From: Fimenecus sp051881395
GTDB taxonomy: Bacteria > Bacillota > Clostridia > Oscillospirales > Acutalibacteraceae
Direction of reading: 5' to 3'
DNA: 29,471 bases
Assembly (NCBI GenBank): GCA_051881395.1
Contig: JBJEPU010000185.1
Location: forward strand, 1-29,471
Shown here piece after piece: positions 13,449 through 20,897 of this stretch. A program made the translations under genes and the position numbers. The notes below the pieces were generated by a model. It was not told the origin of the DNA. It saw only the letters and a list, made by a program, of their open reading frames with translations, and did no database searches. Every line of letters begins with the position of its first letter. The stretch's first letter is position 1.

Positions 13449-15089
13449 TTATTCTGCGTTTATAATTGCTCGGTTTACGCGTTCGCGCATTTCCAAAATC
13501 CATTTATCGCCATGCGGATATTCCGAGAAAGTAATCGGTTTTTTTAAACCGTCCTCTAAAACGGCAAGCGTCTTTTCTCTGCCGATTTTGCTTTCTAAAA
13601 GCTTTAAGGCAAGCATATCTTGAAACGCATCATAAAACACATTTAACCGTAGGGAATTGTACGGCGTGCCGTCTTTGGCGGGGTAGACCACAAAACTGTC
13701 ACCCGAATAAAACGCACCGCCCGCGTCCGTGACCTTGTAGGGGTCAATCAGACCTTTGGAGTATTGCAGAAAATAGAAATTATACCCCCAATGCAAAAAG
13801 CCCTTTACATCAAATTTGTAAAGCTGTACGCCTAAAATGCGGTTACGCGCCGAAGGCATAGCAAAAAATCGGTTGGAAACATTGTCTTTACCCTGCTCAC
13901 AGCAATAGTAAGTCCAAAGCTCGGGCACTTTGCCGATAAAAGGCTCGATGCGGTTGTTGGCGGGAATAGGCGTTTCCACTAACCCTTTTTCGTATAATTT
14001 GAAATCCGAAAGTGCGTCAATAATTCTGACATCAGTAAAATATTTGTGTACGATTTTACTTACCTTTTTATACGGCCGCATAACAGATTTCCCGGGCTCG
14101 TCGGAAATGTGGAAAAAGCATTGTTCTCGGATGCCTTTTTCATCGATAAACTGCAAAATTGCTTTGGAAAACTGTTCCAAAAAGCGTTTGTAAGGCTTTC
14201 CTGCGGCGCGTGTCTTCCAGCCGAAAATCTGTACGGTCTCTCCGTCCTTTTGCGCCATAATTTTTGGGGCGTGCCGTGCGCCCCATTGCGTGAACAGGTG
14301 CGACATTTCATAGTATACAATCCCACAGCGGTCACACATCGAGAGCCATTTTTCTAAATTATCAAAGCCGAAAGAATACCTATCTTTGCCCGTCACCGTC
14401 ACATCCACTAACTGCACGGTTGGGCGCTCACCACCGATTTTTGTGTCGAGCGGCGGGGTGAACAGCGGGGTTAAAACGCAGTTCATCCCGTATTCTGTCG
14501 CACGGCGTAAAAAGTTTTCCGTGATGCGCCAATAGTCATCTGAAAAGACTTTCGCGCCGTAATATTCCGAGAGGCAGTCGGTGTGAAACCAGTTGGTATA
14601 AATTATATCCTGCTTCGGCAAGATATCGTCAAGCACTTCCACAGTTAACTGCAATGCTGTTTCGTTACCGTCGGCGCATACGGTAATTTGTATCTCATGC
14701 TGTCCGACAGGTAAATCTGCATCGGATTGTATTTCCGCCCAAACCGTATTCATTCCGTCATATTCTGTCGTAAATTCATTCTCGGACAGCGGCAAAAGTA
14801 AATCGGGGTATGCGGTCTTATCCTTTGCTATGTAATAATCATCGGCATCTTTCGGTGCATTGGTACCTGCCGGTATCATTTTTACATAGAAAAAGTGCAA
14901 TGCATTTTGCAGGGGAGACATAACGGAAAAAGAAATCGTTTCGCCTTTTTTCGCTTCCACAGCGAATTGAAAGGATTTTTTTTCATTTTTAAACATCGAA
15001 AATACGGTAAATTCCGTCTCAATCGCATCGGTTTCAGGGAAAATCTTTTCCAAAGAAGAACAAAGCAAAGCTCTGCGCGAATTTGCCAA
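13449..15089 (-). CDS. DUF4091 / GH123-like glycoside hydrolase
   Basis: About 546 residues. The N-terminal third looks like a beta-sandwich (EFTVFSMFKNEKKSFQFAV, DLPVGQHEIQITV). The rest resembles the (beta/alpha)8 domain of GH123 and DUF4091 proteins: NWFHTDCLSEYY, EYGMNCVLTPLFTPPL, FFHISDEPG with the adjacent acidic pair D333-E334 (counted from 15098), and LGVQLYKFDVKGFLHWGYN. GH123 enzymes are N-acetylgalactosaminidases using such an Asp-Glu pair by substrate-assisted catalysis; substrate here is unproven. No signal peptide is seen, so it appears cytoplasmic. I prefer the TTG at 15089, 5 nt after AGGTGG; the GTG at 15098 overlaps that site. It stands alone, divergent from typA. Confidence 0.82.
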   Translation of the reverse strand: MANSRRALLCSSLEKIFPETDAIETEFTVFSMFKNEKKSFQFAVEAKKGETISFSVMSPLQNALHFFYVKMIPAGTNAPKDADDYYIAKDKTAYPDLLLPLSENEFTTEYDGMNTVWAEIQSDADLPVGQHEIQITVCADGNETALQLTVEVLDDILPKQDIIYTNWFHTDCLSEYYGAKVFSDDYWRITENFLRRATEYGMNCVLTPLFTPPLDTKIGGERPTVQLVDVTVTGKDRYSFGFDNLEKWLSMCDRCGIVYYEMSHLFTQWGARHAPKIMAQKDGETVQIFGWKTRAAGKPYKRFLEQFSKAILQFIDEKGIREQCFFHISDEPGKSVMRPYKKVSKIVHKYFTDVRIIDALSDFKLYEKGLVETPIPANNRIEPFIGKVPELWTYYCCEQGKDNVSNRFFAMPSARNRILGVQLYKFDVKGFLHWGYNFYFLQYSKGLIDPYKVTDAGGAFYSGDSFVVYPAKDGTPYNSLRLNVFYDAFQDMLALKLLESKIGREKTLAVLEDGLKKPITFSEYPHGDKWILEMRERVNRAIINAE

Positions 15090-15119
15090 AACAGCCACCT
15101 CATTTTGTGTTTTGAGAAT

Positions 15120-15148
15120 ATTTTACAAAAAATCACGCAATTTGTAAA
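15120..15148 (-). promoter_or_regulatory. Sigma-A promoter of the DUF4091 gene
   Basis: Minus strand TTTACA (15148-15143), a 17-nt spacer and TAAAAT (15125-15120), each 5 of 6 to consensus, about 30 nt before the start codon. Confidence 0.72.
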
Positions 15149-15169
15149 GGCATATGTTCGTTTGTGTGC

Positions 15170-15198
15170 TTGTAAATTGACGAAAATGGTGGTAAAAT
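15170..15198 (+). promoter_or_regulatory. Sigma-A promoter of typA
   Basis: TTGTAA (15170-15175), a 17-nt spacer and TAAAAT (15193-15198) with TGG directly before it, an extended -10. It lies about 35 nt before the TTG start of typA and back-to-back with the DUF4091 promoter. Confidence 0.65.
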
Positions 15199-15233
15199 AC
15201 CAAATTGTGAAATTCTGTGTGAAGGTGAATAGT

Positions 15234-17054
15234 TTGAAGTGTAGAGAAAATTTACGAAATATTGCCATTATTGCGCACGTTGACCACGGCAAAACCACGC
15301 TTGTAGACGAGCTTTTGAAGCAAAGCGGTATTTTCCGTTCCAACGAAGTTGTGCAGGAGCGCGTGATGGACTCCAACGATTTGGAGCGCGAGCGCGGCAT
15401 TACGATTTTATCGAAAAATACGTCGGTACATTATAAAGATGTGAAAATCAATATAGTGGATACCCCAGGCCACGCGGATTTCGGCGGCGAGGTAGAACGT
15501 ATTTTGACAATGGTGGACGGCGTTTTACTGCTGGTTGACGCGTTTGAGGGCTGTATGCCGCAAACCCGCTTTGTTTTACGCAAGGCATTGGCACTTGAAA
15601 AGAAAGTCATTGTGGTTGTCAACAAAATCGATCGCCCCGGTGCACGCCCTGCGGAGGTTGTGGACGAGGTTTTGGATTTGTTTATCGAACTCGGCGCAAA
15701 CGAGGACCAAATTGATTTCCCCGTGGTGTACGCCTCTGCAAAGGATGGGTATTCTTCCTTAGACCCTGATGTACGCGAAGGGGATATGCGCCCGTTGTTT
15801 GACTCTATTCTCGAAAACATCGAATCGCCTGAGGGCGATATTGACGCACCGTTGCAGGTATTGTTTTCGAGCCTGGATTATGACGATTATATCGGGCGTA
15901 TCGGCATCGGCCGTGTGGAGCGTGGTCGAATTCACCGCAACGATATGGTTGTGCTTTGCAAAACCGACGGCACGCAGGAAAATGTCAAAATTTCGCGTTT
16001 GTATCAATTCGAGGGCTTAAAGCGTGTCGAAGTGGAAGAAGCCGCAGTCGGGGATTTGATTTGTGTTTCGGGTATTGCCGACTTAAATATCGGCGAGACA
16101 ATTTGCGCGCCCGACTGTGTGGAGCCTTTGCCGTTTGTCAAGATTGACGAGCCGACCATTTCAATGAACTTTATGGTCAATGACAGCCCCTTTGCCGGGC
16201 AGGACGGCAAATATGTGACCTCACGCAATATCCGCGACCGTTTATTTAAAGAAGTAGAAACCAATGTCAGTATGCGCGTGGAGGAAACGGATTCCACCGA
16301 TTGCTTTAAGGTCTCGGGGCGCGGGGAACTGCATCTTTCTATTTTGATTGAAACCATGCGCCGTGAAAATTACGAATTTCAGGTTTCCCGACCGGAAGTG
16401 ATTACAAAAACCGAGAACGGAAAACTGCTCGAACCGATTGAATTGCTGATTGTAGAAGTACCTGAGGAATATGTCGGCGCGGTGATGCAAAAAATAGGTT
16501 CAAGACGCGGCGAACTTGAAAATATGGGCACGCGTGACGGTGGCTCGACGCATTTGGAATTCCGTATTCCCGCACGGGGGCTTATCGGCTACCGTTCGGA
16601 GTTTATGACCGATACCAACGGCAACGGGATTATGAATAACCTGTTTGCAGGGTATGAGCCCTATAAAGGCGATATTCAAACGCGCGAGCGCGGCTCGATT
16701 GTCGTACATGAAACGGGCGAAACGAGTGCATACGGTCTGTTCAATACGCAAGACCGCGGCAGACTGTTTGTCGGACCGGGCGTACCTGTGTACGAAGGGA
16801 TGATTGTCGGCGAGTGCGCAAAAAATGAAGATATTGTCTGCAATGTCTGCAAACAAAAGCATCTGACGAACACCCGTGCTTCGGGCTCTGACGATGCGCT
16901 TCGTTTGGTGCCGCATACGGTACTGAGCCTTGAACAGTCTATGGAATTTATTAAGGAAGACGAATTGGTGGAAATTACGCCGCACAATATTCGGCTTCGT
17001 AAAAAGATTTTGTCCAAAGAACAGAGAATGAAGGATTGGGCGAAACGGAAATAA
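15234..17054 (+). CDS. typA: Translational GTPase TypA/BipA
   Basis: 606 residues, the normal family length. GTPase motifs: AHVDHGKTT (14-22), the switch segment RERGIT, DTPGHADFGGEVER and NKIDRPGARP, followed by EF-G-like domains II, III and V and the TypA-specific C-terminal domain (RIPARGLIGYRSEFMTD, TGETSAYGLFNTQDRG, NIRLRKKILSKEQRMK). TypA binds the ribosome and supports growth under cold or other stress. The frame is open far upstream, but AAGGTG 6 nt before the TTG at 15234 and the protein start MKCRENLRNIAIIAHVD mark the true start. The TAA overlaps the ribosome binding site of the next gene. Confidence 0.96.
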   Translation: MKCRENLRNIAIIAHVDHGKTTLVDELLKQSGIFRSNEVVQERVMDSNDLERERGITILSKNTSVHYKDVKINIVDTPGHADFGGEVERILTMVDGVLLLVDAFEGCMPQTRFVLRKALALEKKVIVVVNKIDRPGARPAEVVDEVLDLFIELGANEDQIDFPVVYASAKDGYSSLDPDVREGDMRPLFDSILENIESPEGDIDAPLQVLFSSLDYDDYIGRIGIGRVERGRIHRNDMVVLCKTDGTQENVKISRLYQFEGLKRVEVEEAAVGDLICVSGIADLNIGETICAPDCVEPLPFVKIDEPTISMNFMVNDSPFAGQDGKYVTSRNIRDRLFKEVETNVSMRVEETDSTDCFKVSGRGELHLSILIETMRRENYEFQVSRPEVITKTENGKLLEPIELLIVEVPEEYVGAVMQKIGSRRGELENMGTRDGGSTHLEFRIPARGLIGYRSEFMTDTNGNGIMNNLFAGYEPYKGDIQTRERGSIVVHETGETSAYGLFNTQDRGRLFVGPGVPVYEGMIVGECAKNEDIVCNVCKQKHLTNTRASGSDDALRLVPHTVLSLEQSMEFIKEDELVEITPHNIRLRKKILSKEQRMKDWAKRK

Positions 17055-17065
17055 GGTGAACAGAA

Positions 17066-17860
17066 TTGGTTATTGATTTTCATATCCATGCATTTCCTGA
17101 CGCGGTCGCCGAAAAGGCAATTCCCGCGCTTTCCAAATGCTCGGGCGGCGTTGCACCGATGTATGACGGGAAAATCTCCTCTTTAAAATATGCTTTGAAG
17201 CAAAACGGTGCGGATTTGGGCGTAGTGCTGAATATTGCCACCAACCCGAAACAGCAAAGAAAGGTGAATGATTTTGCGATTTCGCTTGTCGGCGATGACA
17301 CGCTCATCCCGTTTGGCAGCGTGCACCCCGACAGCCCCGATGCCCTCGATGAATTAGAGCGTTTAAAAGCGGCAGGCATCAAAGGCATTAAACTGCACCC
17401 GGACTATCAGCATTTCTTTGTGGACGAAAAGCGTATGTTCCCGATTTATGAAAAAATTGCGGAATTGGGCTTGATTACTGTATTCCACGCAGGGGTGGAT
17501 ATCGGCTATCCTGAGCCCGTGCATTGCACGCCGCAACGGTTGTTAAGCGTTTTGGATTTGTTCGGTGACGCGCCTGTTGTGGCGGCGCATTTCGGCGGAT
17601 ACCTTTTATGGGAAGATGTACTCGAAACCTTATGCGGCAAGAAGGTATATTTGGATACGGCGTTTTCCTATGGTAAAATGCCGCCGGAGTATGTTAAAAG
17701 AATTCTTGCCGCGCATAGCGCCGATCGCATTCTTTTGGGCAGTGATATGCCTTGGAGCACAGCGGAAAACGAAGTGCGGCTGATACATTCTTTGGATTTG
17801 TCGGCAGAAGTTACCGAAAAAATTCTGTGTAATAACGCCAAAAGACTGCTCCATATTTAG
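17066..17860 (+). CDS. Amidohydrolase-2 family metal-dependent hydrolase
   Basis: 264 residues. TIM-barrel amidohydrolase of the PF04909 type: HxH at H6/H8 (DFHIHAFP), GIKGIKLHPDYQ, VFHAGVD, VVAAHFGG and the metal-site LLGSDMPW with D227. Members include uronate isomerase-like and decarboxylase-like enzymes acting on carboxylates; the substrate here cannot be assigned. The start is TTG, 7 nt after AAGGTG, which overlaps the typA stop codon, so translation is coupled to typA. ATG starts in frame occur only well inside the barrel. A strong promoter for the next gene begins 15 nt after its stop. Confidence 0.88.
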   Translation: MVIDFHIHAFPDAVAEKAIPALSKCSGGVAPMYDGKISSLKYALKQNGADLGVVLNIATNPKQQRKVNDFAISLVGDDTLIPFGSVHPDSPDALDELERLKAAGIKGIKLHPDYQHFFVDEKRMFPIYEKIAELGLITVFHAGVDIGYPEPVHCTPQRLLSVLDLFGDAPVVAAHFGGYLLWEDVLETLCGKKVYLDTAFSYGKMPPEYVKRILAAHSADRILLGSDMPWSTAENEVRLIHSLDLSAEVTEKILCNNAKRLLHI

Positions 17861-17869
17861 TTGCTTTTG

Positions 17870-17903
17870 CCCTCTTGACCGTTTCGCGTTAAGAGGGTAT
17901 AAT
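17870..17903 (+). promoter_or_regulatory. Strong sigma-A promoter with inverted repeat, symporter gene
   Basis: TTGACC (17875-17880), exactly 17 nt, and a perfect TATAAT (17898-17903). An inverted repeat, CCCTCTTGAC (17870-17879) and GTTAAGAGGG (17888-17897), with one G-T mismatch, spans the -35 box and spacer and ends at the -10. Its position fits an operator; a role as end-hairpin of the preceding gene is less likely because no T-run follows. Confidence 0.8.
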
Positions 17904-17912
17904 GATATACAA

Positions 17913-17942
17913 TCACTTTAACGGGTAAAAGTTTTAAAGTGA
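17913..17942 (+). promoter_or_regulatory. Leader stem-loop of the symporter mRNA
   Basis: TCACTTTAA (17913-17921) and TTAAAGTGA (17934-17942) are perfect 9-nt complements around a 12-nt loop in the 5' untranslated region, just after the predicted transcription start. No known riboswitch class was recognised. It may be an operator or an RNA element. Confidence 0.5.
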
Positions 17943-17978
17943 CACAACACAAAAGCGCAAAAGTGCGTGGGAGGAATT

Positions 17979-19490
17979 ATGGAGAAAACAGTGATTTGGA
18001 TTACCATAGCCGTATACATATTGGCATTGGTTATCATCGGGGTCGTTTCGGGCAGAAAGTCCAAAAGTATTGCGGACTTTACCGTCGGCGGCAGAAACGC
18101 GGGGGCGTGGCTGTCTGCTTTGTCTTACGGTACGGCGTATTTCTCGGCGGTGATGTTTGTTGGGTATGCCGGCAAAACCGGGCTTAGTTTCGGGCTTTGG
18201 GGCATTCTTGCGGGTATCGGTAACGCGGTATTCGGCTCCTTACTTGCGTGGGCGGTGCTTGCGCGCAGAACGCGCGACGTCTCCGCGCGTTTAAAGTTGA
18301 AAACCATGCCCGAGTATTTTGAAAAACGCTATAACAGCACCGCCATGCGCGTCTTTGCGGCGGCTGTGATTTTCCTGTTCCTTGTGCCGTATTCCGCGTC
18401 GGTTTACAGCGGGCTTGCAAGTGTGGCAGATGTGCTTCTCGGCATCAACGACACCGTATTTTTAATTATTATTGCGGTGCTTGCCATTTTGCTTGTGACC
18501 TTCGGCGGCTATCTTGTGCAGGCGCGCGCGGATTTTGTGCAGGGCATTGTGATGATGGTCGGCGTTACGCTTCTCTTGGTCTTTGTTGTCCGCTGTGACA
18601 AGGTCGGTGGCTTAGAAGGACTTGCCGCGTACGCAAACTCCGAGGCGGGGCTTCCGACGCTGAATGCATCGCAATGGGTTTCGTTAATGGCAACCGTTTT
18701 AATGACGAGCTTCGGTACTTGGGGCTTGCCGCAGATGGTGCAAAAATATTTCGGCATTAAAGACGATAAACAGGCAAAACGCGGTATCGTGATTTCTACG
18801 GTGTTTGCATTCTTAATTGCGGGCGGCGGCTATTTTATCGGTTCGCTGTGCCACATGTATTACACTGTCGGCGTAAATATGCCTGCGGCTGACTACATTG
18901 TGCCGAATATGCTGAAAGATTCGTCGCTGCAGACAGTGCTGTTGGGCATTATCATTGTGCTTTTGCTTTCGGCTTCGGTTTCAACGCTTTGCTCCATTAC
19001 GCTTTCGGCAGGCAGTGCGCTGAGCATTGATTTGGTGTCGGTGAAAGTGAAAAAAGATATGACGGACAAGCAGAAAAGTATGCTTACTAAAATTTTCTGT
19101 ATTCTCTTTATCATTCTGTCTTATGTCGTGGCGAATACCAAAACGCCGATTTTGGATATGATGAGCTATTCATGGGGGATTATTTCCGGTTCTTTCTTAG
19201 CCCCGTATGTTTTGGCACTCTATTACAAGGGCTTAAACAAATACGGCGCTTGGGCGGGTATTCTGTCGGGCTTCTGCATTGCGATTGTGCCCGCAGGCAG
19301 TAAGATTTTAAATCTCTGCGGTGTGCAAGCGCCCATAGTTTTGAAACTGATGGCGCAAGGGCCTTTGTATGCTTGCATTGCGATGCTTGTATCCATTGCG
19401 ATGTGTTTGGCAGTCAGTGCTTTGACCAAGAAAAAATCCGAAAAAGAAGTTGTGGATTTCTTCTATAATGGTGTTGTCGAAAACGAATAA
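17979..19490 (+). CDS. Sodium:solute symporter (SSS family)
   Basis: 503 residues with about 13 hydrophobic helices. Family features: TVGGRNAGAWLSALSYGTAYFSAVMFVGYAG near residues 30-65, KTMPEYFEKRYNS, GGYLVQARADFVQGIVMM, SFGTWGLPQMVQKYFGIKD and LLLSASVSTLCSITLSAGSAL, matching the PutP/PanF-like branch of Na+/solute symporters. It imports an organic solute, likely a carboxylate or amino acid, with sodium. I start at ATG 17979, 4 nt after GGGAGG. It has its own strong promoter and lies directly before the arylpyruvate operon, whose promoter is inside its 3' end. Co-function with that operon is inferred; the substrate is unknown. Confidence 0.92.
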   Translation: MEKTVIWITIAVYILALVIIGVVSGRKSKSIADFTVGGRNAGAWLSALSYGTAYFSAVMFVGYAGKTGLSFGLWGILAGIGNAVFGSLLAWAVLARRTRDVSARLKLKTMPEYFEKRYNSTAMRVFAAAVIFLFLVPYSASVYSGLASVADVLLGINDTVFLIIIAVLAILLVTFGGYLVQARADFVQGIVMMVGVTLLLVFVVRCDKVGGLEGLAAYANSEAGLPTLNASQWVSLMATVLMTSFGTWGLPQMVQKYFGIKDDKQAKRGIVISTVFAFLIAGGGYFIGSLCHMYYTVGVNMPAADYIVPNMLKDSSLQTVLLGIIIVLLLSASVSTLCSITLSAGSALSIDLVSVKVKKDMTDKQKSMLTKIFCILFIILSYVVANTKTPILDMMSYSWGIISGSFLAPYVLALYYKGLNKYGAWAGILSGFCIAIVPAGSKILNLCGVQAPIVLKLMAQGPLYACIAMLVSIAMCLAVSALTKKKSEKEVVDFFYNGVVENE

Positions 19491-19502
19491 ATATGCTATA
19501 AT
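19474..19502 (+). promoter_or_regulatory. Extended -10 promoter of the paaK-iorAB operon
   Basis: TTGTCG (19474-19479), a 17-nt spacer and TGCTATAAT (19494-19502), an extended -10 with perfect TATAAT. The -35 is inside the last codons of the symporter gene, the -10 just after its stop, so the downstream operon can be expressed independently. Confidence 0.75.
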
Positions 19503-19523
19503 CCAAAATAGTGGATTTCTGTG

Positions 19524-19548
19524 CAGCCGCAGTAATTTACTGCGGCTG
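19524..19548 (+). promoter_or_regulatory. 25-nt perfect palindrome in the paaK leader
   Basis: CAGCCGCAGTAA (19524-19535), T, then TTACTGCGGCTG (19537-19548). As RNA it folds into a 10-bp GC-rich stem with loop AATTT. A T-run (TTTT, 19557-19560) follows only after 8 nt, so it is at best a leaky terminator. It sits about 15 nt after the predicted transcription start and could be an attenuator, operator or processing site. Confidence 0.6.
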
Positions 19549-19585
19549 TTCAGTGCTTTTATCAGAAAGGTGGAAATTAGGGGTT

Positions 19586-20884
19586 ATGTTCTTTCAAAAA
19601 GACGTCGAAACGATGTCCCGCGCACAAATTGAGGAAATACAGCTGGAACGGTTGAAATATACGGTGAAATATTGCTATGACAATGTTCCGTTCTACAAAA
19701 AGAAGTTAGATGACGCGAGCGTCACGCCGGACCAGATTAAAACTTTGGACGATATTCGCCGCATTCCGCCGACGACCAAAGCGGATTTGCGTGACAATTA
19801 CCCGTTCGGCCTGTTTGCGGTACCGATGCGGGATATTGTGCGCATTCACGCTTCCTCCGGCACAACGGGCAAACCGACGGTGGTTGGCTACACCAAACAC
19901 GATTTAGAGGTTTGGTCGGACTGTATGGCGCGTCTTTGCGCGGCGGCGGGGGCGACTGCGGACGATATTGTGCAGATTTCGTTTGGCTACGGTATGTTCA
20001 CAGGGGCTTTGGGTCTGCATTATGGCTTGGAAAAGCTCGGCTGTACCGTAGTGCCGAATTCCAGCGGGAATACTGAAAAAGCCTTGATGTTTATGCGGGA
20101 CTTTAAGACAACGGCTTTGGTCGCTACGCCGTCTTATGCTTTGTATATGGCGGAAACCGCAAAATCCTTGGAATACCCGATGTCCGACTATCATTTGCGT
20201 TTGGGGCTGTTTGGCTCGGAAGGCTGTACGCCCGAAATGCGTACGCAGATTGAAAACGGTTGGGGCTTGTTTGCTACCGACAACTACGGTATGAGTGAAC
20301 TGATGGGCCCCGGCGTTTCCGGCGAATGCGAGGAGCGTTGCGGGTTACATATCAACGAGGACTATTTCTTAACGGAAATCGTCAATCCCGAGACGCTGGA
20401 AGTCCTGCCGGAAGGGGAAACAGGCGAAGTGCTCATTACAACGCTCACCAAAGAGGGCATTCCGCTTTTGCGCTACCGCACGCGTGATATTTCGCGCCTT
20501 ACCTATGAACCCTGCAAATGCGGCAGAACCTTTGCGCGTATGGATAAAATTAAGGGCAGAAGCGACGATATGCTGAAAATCCGCGGGGTAAATGTGTTCC
20601 CGTCGCAGATTGAAAGTGTACTTATCGGGATGGATAAGGTCAGTCCACATTATCAACTGATTGTTCGCCGCGAGGGCTTTGCGGATACTTTGGAAATTCA
20701 GGTGGAACTTTCCGATACTTCGTTGCTTGAAAGCTACGGTAAAATTCAAGAACTGCAAAACCGCATTAAGCATAATATTCATACCGTGCTCGGTATTCAA
20801 TGCAAGGTCAGCATTGTGGAGCCGAATACGATTGAACGTTTTGTCGGCAAGGCAAAACGCGTTGTGGATTTGAGAAATCAATAA
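19586..20884 (+). CDS. paaK: Phenylacetate-CoA ligase (first copy)
   Basis: 432 residues. AMP-forming arylacetate-CoA ligase: it activates phenylacetate or related acids with ATP and CoA. Seen: YCYDNVPFYKKKLDD, the adenylation P-loop ASSGTTGKPTVVGYT, YGMSELMGPGVSGECE, the RYRTRDIS motif and the C-terminal hinge GRSDDMLKIRGVNVFPSQ. Cysteines at GECEERCGLH and CKCGRT form a possible metal site. The start MFFQKDVETM at 19586 matches homologues; ribosome binding is imperfect (AGGTGG 12 nt upstream, AGGGG 2 nt upstream). First gene of a five-gene operon; iorA starts 13 nt later. With IOR it may run in either direction between aryl-acetyl-CoA and arylacetate. Confidence 0.94.
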   Translation: MFFQKDVETMSRAQIEEIQLERLKYTVKYCYDNVPFYKKKLDDASVTPDQIKTLDDIRRIPPTTKADLRDNYPFGLFAVPMRDIVRIHASSGTTGKPTVVGYTKHDLEVWSDCMARLCAAAGATADDIVQISFGYGMFTGALGLHYGLEKLGCTVVPNSSGNTEKALMFMRDFKTTALVATPSYALYMAETAKSLEYPMSDYHLRLGLFGSEGCTPEMRTQIENGWGLFATDNYGMSELMGPGVSGECEERCGLHINEDYFLTEIVNPETLEVLPEGETGEVLITTLTKEGIPLLRYRTRDISRLTYEPCKCGRTFARMDKIKGRSDDMLKIRGVNVFPSQIESVLIGMDKVSPHYQLIVRREGFADTLEIQVELSDTSLLESYGKIQELQNRIKHNIHTVLGIQCKVSIVEPNTIERFVGKAKRVVDLRNQ

Positions 20885-20897
20885 CTGAGGTGAAAGA

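Noticed and set aside
15205..15214. TTGTGAAATT near the typA transcription start, like half of a Rex operator
   Set aside because: The second half-site TCACAA is missing at the required spacing, so a Rex site cannot be claimed.
14895..15233. Open frame continuous with typA that would add 113 N-terminal residues
   Set aside because: It runs through both divergent promoters and the DUF4091 start, its residues resemble no GTPase extension, and a well-placed ribosome binding site precedes the TTG at 15234.
19464..19469. TATAAT in the last codons of the symporter gene
   Set aside because: No -35 element or TGn at the right place; the better promoter is 30 nt downstream.
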